A DNA stretch of 64,000 bases, from assembly GCA_916610825.1 (NCBI GenBank), contig OU744448.1, forward strand, positions 2,467,501-2,531,500. The letters are read 5' to 3'. The DNA is from Haliclystus octoradiatus. Its lineage: Eukaryota > Cnidaria > Staurozoa > Stauromedusae > Haliclystidae. Made by a program: the position numbers and the translations under genes. The notes below the pieces were generated by a model that saw only the letters and a program-made list of their open reading frames with translations, did no database searches and was not told the origin of the DNA. Positions 12,401 through 27,400 of the stretch are shown here, piece after piece. Within the stretch, counting starts at the first letter, position 1. Each line of letters begins with the position of its first letter.

Positions 12401-15400
12401 CCCTTTTAGGCATACGTGACCGGTCACGGTCATAGTCATGGTCACCCTTTTAGGCAGTCCCCCTTCAAAATTCCCTTGTGAACATAGTTCATGATCAGTT
12501 CATCATGCCATTTAATGTCCATGAGCTTTTTTTTATTTTTTTTTTATCATTTTTCCACAAACCGGGTAAGCTTGTAGCTTTTTTTCACCGGGGTGGTTGG
12601 TAAATTTGTTAATATATTGAAGCTTGTGTGCGTTTAATAGCCGGATGCCCTTTCTGACGCCAACCTATAGTGCTCCGGACAGGGATTGAACCCGAGACCC
12701 TGCGGGCTGTGGTCCAATGCCCTAGCCACTACACCAAGGCCGCACTGTTCATTTACAGCGCAGGAGGTTCATAAAAAGTTCATGAATTCAAGAAACTTTT
12801 GCATAGGGATATTTCTTACCAATAAAATGGCCGTCAAAAGTGAACAGCCTTGCAGTATAATCAACTGCTGTTGTTATGATTACATTGTATTCGTTAGCGA
12901 ATTCCAATCTGAAATTAAAAAATTAAAACTCAATTTAATTGTTTGCTTGTTCGATTTAATTCACACATAATTTGAAAAGCTAAATATATACAAAAAATAG
13001 TTAAAACAAGAACAAATAAATTAATGACTGAAATTGATTATTCCCTTACAAATCTTTTGCAAATAAATATAACACACTTCTCTATGGTGGCCCAATGTTC
13101 TCATTTTTTTTTCTCATTATTTTATAGTATTTTTATTTCTCATTTTTGGTATTTTTATTTCTTATTTTCGCGGTGTCGCGGCTGAGATCTAAGGAGCGTT
13201 TAACATCATTGCTCTTAACGAAAAGAGCCACTCTTCTAGAAATAGATGAGTGGTACGGGTGCCTTCGGTAGGGCGACACCGTCCACATTACATTTTTTAT
13301 TTTATTTCTATTTCTATCGTTTTTTGTTGACATATACTATGAGAACGATGGGCCACCATACTTCTCAATTAAATTAAAGTACGCGCAAACAAATATAAAT
13401 GGCCGATAAGAGAAAGAATGATTTGAATAGGATATATTTGATTATGTAACAACGAAGAAGAATGAGTTCTCGCTTCTTCTTATACGATCTTGACACACTT
13501 TTTTGAATTTGCCCGTACTGACATCATTATATTTTTTGAAAATGACATCATTTGGGAAGCGTGCCATTCATTAACTGAGCCAATGTGAGTGGAGTTAAAC
13601 AGCTCAATGTTCCTAAATCATTCATGAGGGTTCATAAACAAAATGCTTAATTTTTTATAATCGTTCATTGTGTGCCTGCAGATCACTACAATTTGCTCTA
13701 CGTGTGTCGTGTTCGCAATCAACTGCGTCTACCACTATGAAAACAGTTCATGAACGCTACATCACCAAATTTTCATGAAAAACTCTATGGAAAACAGACT
13801 GCTTCACATTTAGGAACAGTTCAAGAGGTTTATGAACACAACAGGTATTTGCATACGGGTTATAGCACAGCACACAATCATTCAAATTACAACATTATAT
13901 CAATCATTTCTATCACATAAATTAATTGATTGTTCAGCTGACGATTGTACATTGTGATGATTTCTTAACAACCAAATCACAACCAAATGTTACATTGAAT
14001 ATATTCAAATTCATACTTACGATGTTATAATTTGGATATGGGCTCGCCATGAATGAATGACTACAACAAATCAACAAAAACAGATGTATATTTATTGGAC
14101 ACTCAGTCAGTCAACCAATCAGCTTGCTAGGAATCATTCCATTGTTATACCGTAGAATCTTCTTTGAATTATACAAGAATGTCACCTGCCTCTCACTACC
14201 AACACCAAAACAATCATAACACCATGAAAATGTAAAAAAGTGAAAACCACAATTTTTTTCAAGCCATGAAAAAGTTTGAAAAACATGAAAATATTTATAT
14301 TCGAAATATTAATATGTGAAAATGCCTTGAAAATGCAACGAAATTTTACAATTTTCAACATGGTTTTGGCTTCAATAGTGTCTAGTGATTAGTTAATACT
14401 GTACTTGACAATCCATTTGTTGGTCAGTATCTTCACAGTTTGATATACGACCTACTTTGAGGTGATTCTGGTTCTTTAACTGAAATTCCATATTCGCTGA
14501 TATCATAACAGTTTATGAAACCTAGAAGCAATTATCAAAATGTGAAAATTAGTTACACGGAGTGAAGATGAAGTGAAATATCCAAGTTGCTGATTGGTTA
14601 ATTGAAATGATAATCAATCATTTTTGTGATCCTGATTGTTGGCCGTCTTGGTGACTTTGTGAGTAGCTCATCAACTGTTCATAAAAGGTACATGAAGAAT
14701 GATCATGGAAAATAAATCATTTATTTTACATTAGCTTTATGAATTGTTTATGAACGGTTAAATAATTGTTTACATAATATGAAGAAGTTTAGGAGCCGCT
14801 CATGAAGTCATTCTTTTTCACAGGTGATGTCCTCTGGCACGTGCCTAATGGTTTTGTGGTGCCTCATCAGGAGGATTAGCTCGGATGGCAGAGCAACCGA
14901 ACTTAAAATCGTACCATAACTGATCGACTGTGGTTCAAATCCTTTGAAATTCAACTTAGCAAAGGATCCGGATGGAACGGTCCAGAGGAAATTGCAATAT
15001 TAGTAGATGTGGCACATCGTTGTGCATTGACAATTGTGGCATATAATAATAATATTGCATATACATTTTACAGTCATTTATGACTGAAAGTCACCCCTTA
15101 AGCACAAGCCCTTGTTTATTGGGGGACATTAACACATTTACATACAAATTATGCTACAAACAATTAACATGTGTGCACTGACGAGAAATTGAACCCTGGC
15201 CTCCCGCACAGAGTGCAGACACTCTGCCACTGAGCTACCAGTGCATCACATATTTACCATGAGATCTGTCGAATTTGATCTGCAAAGTTGCAGCTGAGAT
15301 CAGCAAAGAGCATTTAACGTTATTGAGCTTTAAGCAAAAAAGCCACTCCTCTAGAAATAGAGGGATGTACGAGTGCATTTGATAGGGCGAATACCGTCTC

Positions 15401-18400
15401 AATTACTACTACTACATCAGGGTGTCATACTTTCTATTGTAATATTGTCATGTTCTATTTAGAATCAGATGTTGCGTACCCAATGTATCACCAAGATATA
15501 ATTTCGTTCCTTCGGCATTGCTGACCATAGCACTGATGAGACCTTTGTTTGACTGGAAGAAGAACAATAACACAGTTCATCATTGGACTGTATAATTGTG
15601 CACTTGTGCTTATGAGGTCACACTCTCGGTTATTGATTAACTGTAAAATCTTACATAATTATTATTAGTTACGGAATCTTGACAATAACGATAAGTCTTC
15701 CATGGGGTCTTGTAAACGTTAATTAATCAGCCCTCTAGGCCTACCATTTCTGAAGCACAAATTTAAAAATCCAAATGGCTTAACATTGTTTCCAAACCCG
15801 TTTCATTTTAGACATGGGTTACTGACAGCCTGTATTTTCTTCGTCTTTGCAGACATACTTACTATATTTCGAAACATCATGAGACAATCAGTAAGCTAAA
15901 AATCACTCACCTCAGAGGCTCGTATTCTTAGCTTGAGTCTGTCTCCCAACAATCATAATGTAATCAACATGATTATAAAACATGATGTCTCACTCTTGAA
16001 AATTCTGGGATCTAGGAATCTTGTGATCTAATTATTAAAAAGTCCCACTTCAAAATTTGACAAAAAATTACTCAAATCAGAGGCTCAAATCTGAAGACAA
16101 ATATGTGATGGAAATGTTGTGAAAACAACATGAAAATGTAAAAGGTGAAAACCACAAATTCGTTAGGGGATGAAAAACCCATAACCATGAAAACATCCAT
16201 ATTCACAATATTAAAATGTGAAAACGACATAAAAACGTTGTGAATGCCTGTAAAACAGTTACATTTCCAATGCAAGTTTATCAAGAAATAGAAGACTTAA
16301 ATGTAGTATTGATAATTGCATCAGTAAAAATATAATAAAGATTAAATCCATCATTATTTACCCCTTTGAAACATGCCATTTCAATTTCTTTGTAAACATT
16401 CCAGAAGTGGATCATGCCTAATAAACAAATTTAGAAAACCAAAATAATGAAATCCAAAGGTTTATTGTGCTACAGTATTGAAACCTGTATACAACAGCCA
16501 ATTACTAGATGTTGAGAAATTGACAGCTTATAGAAATTAATCGCTTCCATTATGAAATTTCATAGTTACTTCCATCAATAATGTATGAAACATTCCTCTT
16601 TACATATAAGTTTTCCGAATTACAGTTAAGCCTGTTATAATGGCGACCTCTATAAAGCAGCCACCTGTCTACAGTGGTCACTCTCGTAATGTCTAAAATG
16701 GTACTTTCTATTGAATCAAACCTGTATATAAAGACCACCTGTCTTAAGTGGTCAATTTATCTACCTCTTGTAGCTGACTGTTATATACAGGTTTCACTGT
16801 ATATCATTATTATTGTAATAAGAGACAACAGATGAGGCAAGCCTTTTTTCGGTTACTCGGAGTTTCATGTGTTTAATAGCGATCTTCAAGATGGTAAGCC
16901 TCATCTTTAGTCTCTGATCATAATTCTCTGTTTCAACCAACATGTATCTGAGTTTACACTCACTATAATTATATTTTTTAATATATTATCATTATTATTG
17001 TTATCCTTATAATTATCAATTTTATTGTATTTCAACATAATTTCTCCTGTTAATTTCTTCAAATAACATTTTGTTATCGAGTATATATTATTTTATTTAC
17101 TAAAAATCATTAAATAAAAATATAAATAAACACATATGCCTCAATAAACAGGCAAATATTGCTTCTGGGGGTATCGCCAACCATGTAACAAAAAATTGTA
17201 ACTATAAACAGAAATTTACAAAAGTAAAATTCCAGGCAGTTAAAAAAATATGCCTATGACATGCAGGTGGCTTTTATATACAGAGTCAATTCAATAGAAA
17301 ATACTATGTTAGACATTGCAAGAGTGACCACTATAGACAGGTGACCGCTGTAGAGAGGTGACCGTTATAACAGGTCTCATGGTCTTGTTTGTTTTTGGAT
17401 TGTTCCAACAAAATATCACATAATACACATTCATAATTATCCATAAAAAAGATAGAAACTAAGGTTACCTTTAGGACCATTTGATATTAGTGATGATTTT
17501 GTTTTGTCGTCACTTCTTGCTGCTAAGAAAACCAATTTGTCAACAGCCAGTTTGCCTTCAACTAATCAATAAAAATAATTTAAAACTTAAATCAATAAAC
17601 TTTTACATCAGCATATCATTTCTTTAGCATGCAAAAGCATAATGTACAATAAGAACTGAAAACAGTTCAACGCTAAGTGTGAATCTGTAAATGGAATTAT
17701 TTTACATTATTTCCTATTTGGGGAACTATTCCATACCGTTTTGCATAAATCACATCAACTAAAAATAAATAATATTTGTTATTGCAGCAGACAACTACTT
17801 GTATCCAAGCAATTAGTCGCCACCTGAGCTACTGTTCAATGAACGAGGAACTGATTTTGCTCTTTTAGCTAAGTCAAAATAAGTTAAACAATACGGTGTC
17901 AAATTCATCACATGATAAACATCTGAGTGCTCAAACTACCGAAGAAATTGATTATGCCTTTCGCAAATATTATAGACACATCCGAGGCCATGTTTTCAAA
18001 ATGGCACATACGCAATTGAGAGATACATATAGAAGCAGAACATTTGTTATATATTTATATTAAAATAGAATAGTAGAAATATCAAGAACAACTCATGCGA
18101 AAAACAGTTCAGGAGTCCATGAACAGTTTATGAAAATTGGGGCCATTTGACGTTCATGAACCGCTCATGAACCGTTCACGAACTCTTGAACTGCTTTTCG
18201 CAGGAGAATACTTGGTAAATTTAATTTGATGAGCAATAGTCACATCAATCTGCCTTTAATCATCTGCAGATATCAATACCTTTGACGTTAAACTTGATAT
18301 CAACACAATATAAACGTTTGGTCCATCAATAACATTTTAACCTTACCAACATACATTTTATATCTTTGTTGTTGATGGATGTATTGAATACTGTTCATTA

Positions 18401-21400
18401 AACTCATTAAATCTATCTGAATGGATTATGTTTAAAAATGTAATTAATACAACCCTATCCCTATATCAGATTTGTACTTACATCTTTCATCTTCTGACGC
18501 AGATGATAACAAAAGAGATTTTAAACGACAGAATAAATGACCAGATACCATATTCCAAATTATGATCTACATAAAAAAGACATCGTACAATATTCTCTGC
18601 GAAAAAAGTCGATGAGTTCATGAACAGTTCATAAAGGTTAAGTGGATCAAATTTCATGAATTGTTTATGAACGCCCCTCCATAAAACAGTACAGGATTTC
18701 ATGAACATTAAAAGGCCCCAATTTCCATGAACAGTTCATATAAATTTGAGGCCATTTACGTTTATGAACTGTTCATGAGCTGTTCATGAACTCCTGGACT
18801 GCTTTTGGCAAGGACAGTTCATAAGAATTGGGGTCATTTAACATTCATGAACTGATCATAAACTGTTCATGAAATGATAGAACTCCTGAACTGTTTTTTT
18901 CACATGGGAATCTATGCGATACCATCCCTGCCAAAAATGTTCATGAGCTTTACAAGCATTCATGAAATGAATTGATTGGTAAAAGTTTGAATCAAATACA
19001 GTAAGAAATGACAGAGATGTCAATGTTTTAGCATGGCTATTCTGGTGCACATTCATTTTATTGAAACTCTCCCCTGTGAAAAACATTTCATGAGTTCACA
19101 AATAAACATAAAATTTTCCAAAAGTTCATGAACTGTTCAAGATCCCACAAGAAGATGTTTGTGAATTGTTCATGTACTTTGCTAGCCTGTGTACCAGCCC
19201 CGAGGTTTATTTCTAAAACCATAGGGTCTATGAATCTATGTGTGATTCTCAGCCCATTGAAAATAGCACCTATATAAATTTGGTAAATTATTCACACTTC
19301 AATTCACACACTGTCACAAAACATCAATTGTCATAAAATCACAACTCTTCGTCAGACACATCATAGTTATCAGCTGCGACAATGATCTTAATGATAAGAC
19401 AACGTAATGCATAAATTATATCCCAAACTCATGGGAACTTGTTCGGCTGAAATCACACATGAGTTCACAGACCCTATGGTTTCAGAAAAATCTAGGGGCT
19501 AGTACGCAGGCTAGAAATTTGCATGAAATGCTGATGAACTCATGGATATGTCAATGACGCTTTTACACTTTTGGGATGACAGCGTTTTTAATTGAAGGTT
19601 GGTGATTTGGCGTCATAACTCTTGACCAATCAGATTGGTCAAATTAATTTCTTTATTATGCAAAAAAAAATATGTTATACCTCTCCATCATAGCTAGATG
19701 TAGCTAATAAGTTTGGTGGACAAAATGCAACAGACAGAACATCTTCTTTATGACCATCAGTCTAAAAAACCAAGATAATAATCAATAGAAGTATGATCCA
19801 AGTAATTTCTTTTATCAAACGGAACTTATAATACAGTGTAACCCGCTTATGTGCACTTCGAATAAGAGAAATTCCCGCTTATCTGCAGCCTGGCATTGAA
19901 ACCCGTTAAACAATTTTCTGGTCAAGTCCAGGGTAAACAATTTCGAATAACTGCAAATTCGGATAAATGCAATGAAAACCGTTGGTAATTTGACTTGCAC
20001 TAAAGCGGGTTACACTGTACATATTGTATGCTAAAATATTTAAAGTATGTTTATGTTATTGATGTATTTTTACTTCTTTTACGAATAATTTAATCAATAA
20101 GTTAATTTAATCAATTAGCTTATTTAATCAATTAGCAAATTAATTGTATTTCATTGTAAAGTTTGTACTACTCAGTTTGAAATGCTGTTGTTATTATATA
20201 TTATAAAAGTAGATACATCACTATGTTTGTCAGATTCCTGAAAGTGTTATAAAGAGACAGGATTGTACACCTTAACTCAGCTTGTGTGTTTTCTGAGTGG
20301 TGCTTGGTTTTATTTGTGTCTTTCAACTTTAATCTTCTAAATAAACTTACACATATAATCAGAAATCCAATACTATAACGAGTAAATAGATAGTTCATGA
20401 GCTCAGCTAATGTTTTTGCTGGGTAGTAGACAATAGATGTCTGTATTATTTTACTTGCTGCATGAACCTAAATCTCACCTAGCAAAATTACTGTATTGTT
20501 TAATACACTACCAACACCGAAACCATGAAAACACCATGAAAATGTAAAAATGTGAAAGACACACATTTCTTAGGCCGTTTAAAAAGATTGAAAACCTTGA
20601 AAACATCCATCTAATGATATTAAAATGTAAAAATGCCATGAAAATACCATGAAACGCCATGAAGTTCCACGATTTTTATGGTTTGGTGTTACTAAGTGAT
20701 AAATAAATGACTTTACTGCTTTATGTACTTTATGTAACACTTACAATATCATCATTCCATCTTAGATGCGGTTTTTGAATATGATGAAAATCCAATTGGT
20801 CATCCTATTCAAAAAGAAGACGATTTGAAATCAGTAATTATCATTCCTCAATCTTTTACACTATAAACAGCAATAATTAACAGTTGTTGATCGATGAAAT
20901 GACAAAAACCGAGTGATAATGATTCACAGGTCCACCGAGATCATTGTTCTCTAATTCCTAAATAGCCTCAAATGAAATTAGAGAATACAACATACATTTG
21001 ATGATGATCTGATCATACAACAACAATTTTATCACTAAAACCTTAGCACTTCATTCTACTCAAAATTTATTATGATCAGATAATTGTCTATAAATATCTA
21101 TTATGCCGATAGCGATATTCTACATTCCTGAGAACAGCCTCTGCAAAAACAGTTCAGGAGTCCAGGAACAGTTCATGAACAGTTCATGAACATGGCTCCA
21201 ATTTTCCTGAAATGTTCATAAACTGTTCATGAACTGTTCATGAACAGTTCGTGAACCCTCACAGACAGTTCATGAACCCTCACAGACAGTTCATGAACAG
21301 TTTATAAACAGTTCATGAAAATTTGGGGCCGTTTTACGTTCATGAACTGTTCATGAACTGTTCATGACCTCCTAAACTGTTTTCGCAGGGGAGCTATTGT

Positions 21401-24400
21401 TTTAGTCAATGATTGACTTGTCAATTTTTGATCAACTAGCTATAACGTGAAATTTAATATACTTTAATGCATCAAGAACTCAATAATTTGTTGCGCATTT
21501 CCGCCATAACCATTTCAAAAAACAAAGTGGTCAATACAGCATTAGAATCGACCACTGCTTTTCCAATCAAGTTTCTTGATTTTGATATTGATCCTTTTGG
21601 TTGATGGCTCATCAGAGGTGTCTTAAACAATTTTTTACACTGACTTTTCAGGGTGACACAGACTAAAAATAATTTCAATTGCAGATTAACTTACAGAGAA
21701 TATGCTCACTCTTCGATCCCATCCAACTGAAACAATATACCTGGAATAAAATGGAATAATAAAACATGGTACTCTCAATAACCACTTTATACTGTTTAAT
21801 CCATCATGAAAAGTAATTTTCTTTTTGAAAGCATTCGTTGGTACAAACCTCACTGCATAAAACAGTTCATGAATTTTCCTTGAGGATTAAATGGCTCATT
21901 TCTTAAAAACCTGTCACGAGCTATTTATTAATATCTAGGAAGTTAATGTGAAGCAGGAAAACAGTCTATGCGTTGGAGTCGAACCCATGATCTCTCAATG
22001 AACCCACAAAATAATGTTTATGAGCCCACAACAAATAATTATGAAAAAAAATATGGATTTTTAAAATGGGCCAGTTCGTGAATTGTTTATAGACTTGTGC
22101 TTGTACTTTTCATGAATTTCATGAACCATCCAGGAAATGTCCATGAAGTTTGCAAACTGTTCATGAACTTGTGAATATTTTTTGAAGTGGCTGATATTTG
22201 AATGTCACCTTTTGTCTGTCTTGGCAAACGTGTTCAATTTCCTTGCCTAGCAATATTTTTTTCCCCAGCGAAATAATGTGTTGATATCACAAATTTCTCA
22301 TGAACCGTTCATGAATGTTAAATGGCCTGTTTTTCATGGACATTTTAATGAGCTGTTCATAAAAAGTTTGTGAACAGTTCATGAAAACTGGTTCATTCAA
22401 CATTCATGGACTATTCCATAGGGATACCTCTTATAATCCACAATGAAGTGGATTGCATTCCTTGATCTCTGGTAGTTATCTATCATAGAATATAATACAG
22501 TGTAACCCGCTTAAGTGCAATTCGGATAAGTGAAATTCCCGCTTATCTGCAACCTGAATCTGAAAACCTATAAACTATCTTCTGGTCAAATGTTTGCTTA
22601 GCAATTTCTGATAAGTGCAAATTCGGATAAATTGCAACTGAAGTCGTTGGCAATTCTTACTTTCACTTAAGCGAGGTTACACTATAAATAGCAAATAGAA
22701 GAAACAAAACTCACCTATTTTTATTTAACACAATATAAATTAAATCTGTTACTTCATATGATTTCTTATCTAAAAAAGAATCAACAAAGGATAATTTAGC
22801 ATTTTGAATTTCAAATTGTAAAGTATATCACGGGTATAAAACAATAGCAGTCATATCAAGCAATTTCTATGCAACTAGTAATGTCTTATGTGCGTTGCTG
22901 TGTTAATTTTGGCTGAATTAAAACTACCTTTGACATGAAATGGAATTAGCGAACACGTGAATGTTAATATCAAACAAGAGAAATGTGGCGTAACAAAGCA
23001 TGCCGTAGCATGGTGCTTTAAAAAAGCAAAACAAAAGCAGTATGTGAAACGACATTTCTTTTGATACGCAAAGCAAATGGAGCAATCATGAAAACAAAGC
23101 CCGTTCAGTACATTTACCCCTGCGAAAAAAATCCATGAGTTCATGAACAGTTTATGAACATTTTTCTGTGGGTTCATGAACAGTTCATGAACAGTCACAA
23201 AGAGTTCATGAACACTTCATGGACCGGTTCATGAACTGGTTCATGAACGTGAAATTTCCCAATAGTTCATGAACAGTTCATGAACTTCACGTTCATGAAC
23301 TCATGAACTTTTTTTCGCAGAGGAATTAATTGTATTTATCTATCAGATGATATGTTATTTGACTCGTTTGGTTTTAAGATGGCCGAGAAAAGTGTGAAAA
23401 TCCATCACAAACACTCATACACAAAGACAGTCGCATTTATAGGTATAAATTATTATAAGGGCGTGGAATATAAGCTTTGCAAAAATTATGTTGATTCTTG
23501 TGAAAATACTTCAATAATTACAGTTAAATATTTTATAATTAATATGGACATACAGTCGAACTCGGTTAATATCCCCTCGGTTAATATCCCACCTCGCTTA
23601 ATATCCCCATATTTCAAATACCACATTCTGTTTTCTATACAAACTCAACTAATATAAATCGGTTAATATCCCCTCGGTTAATATCCCATCTCGCTTAATA
23701 TCCCGCTTTTTCAAGCCCGTGTTGTTATGAAACTCGTTTAATGTCCTGTTTCTTTGAATTTAAAACAAATGATAGTCGCTTCATTGTTAGCGTTTACCTT
23801 TGTTGTGAAAATTATCATCACTTCGAAATTGATATCGGACATGACATCGACAACATTGATTGTTTTAAATAAGAATAAACATTTTAACACTTCGAAGAAA
23901 CATCTTTCTTTGTCTGTGTCTTGAATAAAACAGCTTTGAACATTACTTTACTCTAGGTTCCTTATTGCAGATGCGCCTCTGTTAATGACACACTTTAAAA
24001 ATTGGCTTCTATCAAACGAAAACGAACTGAGTTCACGCGGTTGTGATGTAGGTCACATGTACGAGTGTTATCAACGCATGCGTACTATATTTCATTGCAC
24101 GCTTCGTAGAATAACACAGGAAGAATTTCGTGATCAAGAAGAACAAACTGTACGAAACTTTTAATGTATCTGTGTTAATTGGACATATTTTGAAATCATT
24201 CTATGGTTATCTCTAGCATTTACTATTTTACTTATTTTGATTGAATAGCATTTGTTAACAATGAATGGAATTCCTTCGTTTTGACGAATTTCCTTTGTTT
24301 TTTCTCAAATCGAAGAATATCCCACCTCGGATGATGTCCCGCTTTTTGCTTGCACTGAACTGAATCCCCCCATATTAACCGAGTTCGACTGTATTAATTA

Positions 24401-27400
24401 TAAAATTGGAAATGAAAAATACACTCTGTTGGATCATTCTGGGTGTTATTCCTAAGCAACCTTCACGTTTATTAGCTACAAGAACAAGGGTCGTCATTAA
24501 TTTTAAATTCTGTAGTAATTTTCCGTATCCTGCCATTTAAACTACATGACCAATTGTATGACATGACTTTATACACAGGATTAATTTGAAAGAAAATACT
24601 ATTTTAGACATTGCAAGGATGACTGTTATAGACAGAATGTTGATACATAATGCTGAGGTGACTATGACAGGTTTGGCAGTTCTGAATATGGAGAAATATC
24701 AATGATTTACCTTTTTCTAATGTTTGTAAGCAATGAGCGTTATTATAATTCCATATTTTTAGGTTTCCGTCACGTGATCCAGTTACAAGCCTATGATAGA
24801 TAAGAAAACAATAGTTTAGTTGCAACATCAAATTTAAACATGAATAAACATCTTAAACAAGGTGGAAAATCAATTACTGATAGTAGGATTTTACAAAACC
24901 TATGAAAACCAAATTCAAGACGTAAAAACTAATCTTTCATTAATCTACATTTCCTATCGATATTGTAATTGAGTTTGTAACGTAGTGTGTAAATGTATTA
25001 TGTAACTATAATACCATCGACTACGTGCACTATTTTTTTAATTTATTTTTTATTTGAAATAAAGATACATATATGATGTCTTGCACATCACAAAGCCTCA
25101 TCTACTTCGAATGATTTGTAAGCACAATTCCAATATCGTGTCTCTAATTACCTTCTCTCAGTAGAATCAAAACTCATGCAAGTTATAGCATTTTCATTGT
25201 GCCCGTTTGAGAACTCAAAGATGGCAGTCCCAGTAGCTAAATCCCAGACACGAACAACCTAAAATTTAAAAACAGTATAGGCCTATAAGAAGGTTGAAAA
25301 CTTGTGAAAACTAGAATAGAGAGAATGTCACTAGCCCTATGAAAACAGTTATTAAAAAGTCAATGAAAATTAAGTAACTCAGCGTTCGTGTAGGCAGGAG
25401 GTTCACGAACAGTTCATGAATACACAATACTTTATAGCTATGTAATACATGTAATACATATGAAATCTGCATAAAGATCATATACTGACCGATTTTTCTG
25501 ACGCAGTAACAACATGACCAAAACTATTATTGAATTTAGCGCAAAGAACAGCCTCCTTGTGAGTTGTTGTGAGTTGCATAGATAAAGGTCTGAAAGAAAA
25601 TAGTAAAGGTAACCATCAACGGTGACTTACTTAATTGATTGAGTTCTAGTACGACTCCCATGCGTAAAATGGCACACTAGTTGTTGAACTTTTTATTGAT
25701 AGTTCATAAACCAAAATTCATTTTGGCATCTTCTGCAATTGGCAAGCACGTAAAAATACATAATCAAATCATTGATGAAGTACCCCCGCGAAAAACAGTT
25801 CAGGAGTTCATGAACAGTTCATGAACAGTCCATGAACGTTAAAGGGCTCCAATTTTCCTGAAATGTTCATGAACCCTCACAGACAGTTTATGAACAGTTC
25901 ATGAACAGTTCATGAAAAGTTCATGAAAATTTGGGGCCATTTACCGTACATGAACGCAGGGGTAGTCAGTCAATTTCAAGTACTGCACCACTGTGTGACA
26001 AACCAGACTACCTCGTATATGAAATCATAAGAGAGTTGAAACCCATTCAACGTTCTCAGGCGGATTCAATCCGCTTTGTATTATTCTGAATTTAATTTCA
26101 AAAGAATATCAAATACAATAATTATATTATAAATTTGTAGAATATTTAAAAATATTTTTACTCTTGAAAATGAATATAAAAGAAATTTGAAATGTTGACA
26201 ATCAAAATAAAATTAGAAAACTGATTTCACTGACATTTATTAAACATTGCTGATATTCAATATGTTTGAAATGTCGCGCGTGGCAAAAAATCAAACAGAA
26301 CCGGGTTTCATGATTCCATCTGAACCGCGCGAAAAAATGTTTTACTTTTCACAAGAAAGAAAGTTTGCTTGTTTGATAATCTAAGCCCCGGAAATTTTTC
26401 CGCATCGAAACGAGATGATCTTAAAATAGCTTTTGAGGCCTATCCTCAGTGATTTTGCCGTGGCAAAACAGATCAAAATGTTTGGAAATGATCGATATTG
26501 GGTCAACAAAGATAGACTTTTGAGGATGTTATTGATGTCAGACAAAGACGTCGTTTTTAAATTTGAATTATTCAATGCTTGAGAATGTTAAATACATTTT
26601 ATTTGGTTGATTTTCACAAAAGTAAGATAATATTATGGCCTGTTTAAAACTCTCAAAAACACAAATCTGAGTTGACTATCTTGGTTCTATTATAATATCT
26701 TGGTAAAAAGTATACTACCTGAGTATTTCAAGTTCATGAATTTTGAAAGATGCACTTTGAAGTCAAAATGCGTTCTTTAAAATCATGGTACAGTCGAACT
26801 TGTTTAATATTCCCGCTCTGGTACAGATGAAAAGTGGGACATAAAGCAAGGTGGGATATTAAGCGATGTAGGAGTATGAGAGTTTGTATGGAGAATGGAA
26901 AATAGAAATCAGTTTTATGTGGGGATATTAAGCAAGATGGGATATTAAAAGAGGGGATATTAACAGAGGGGATATTAACAGAGTTCGACTGTATAGCAAA
27001 TATCAATCTTCAAAACAAGTTTAGTCAGATCATCAATTTCTCTTCATCAGACAGCTAGCTTGTAAAAACAGAATTCATGAATCTCCCCTAGACTGGTCCA
27101 AACAAAATAAAAGTTTGAAAGTTGAATTGCATTCTCAATTTATTCATAAGTTCAAATTTTGACTTCAAAAAAATATTGGGAAATGGGCGCTCAATGCCCC
27201 TCCAAATCAATACACAAAGTCAAACGCTCCAAAATTAAAAAAAAAAATGTAATTAAATCTCAGTAAAGTATTTTTGAATAATTTCTTACGTCTATGAAGG
27301 TAACAATCTCAGAAATATTACTGTGGCATTTAAAAGTCTATTGGATGAGAATCTATACTCAAAACATGTGTTTCAAAGTGATGCACATAGACATAAAAAG

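Larger units (their letters stand above)
8475..12462. mobile_element. 4-kb DNA element with 570-bp terminal inverted repeats
   Basis: Ends GGGACTGCCTAAAAGG. Inverted repeats 8475-9044 and 11892-12461 differ at only about four positions by eye. Perfect 8-bp direct repeats CTTCAAAA flank it at 8467-8474 and 12463-12470, a length typical of hAT- and P-like transposases. The interior (9045-11891) carries coding-looking pieces but no complete transposase that I recognise, so it may be non-autonomous. Confidence 0.85.

Noticed and set aside
22875..23198. Minus-strand ORF of about 107 codons
   Set aside because: Its first part comes from the decamer MITE and the rest shows no protein-like conservation or domain.
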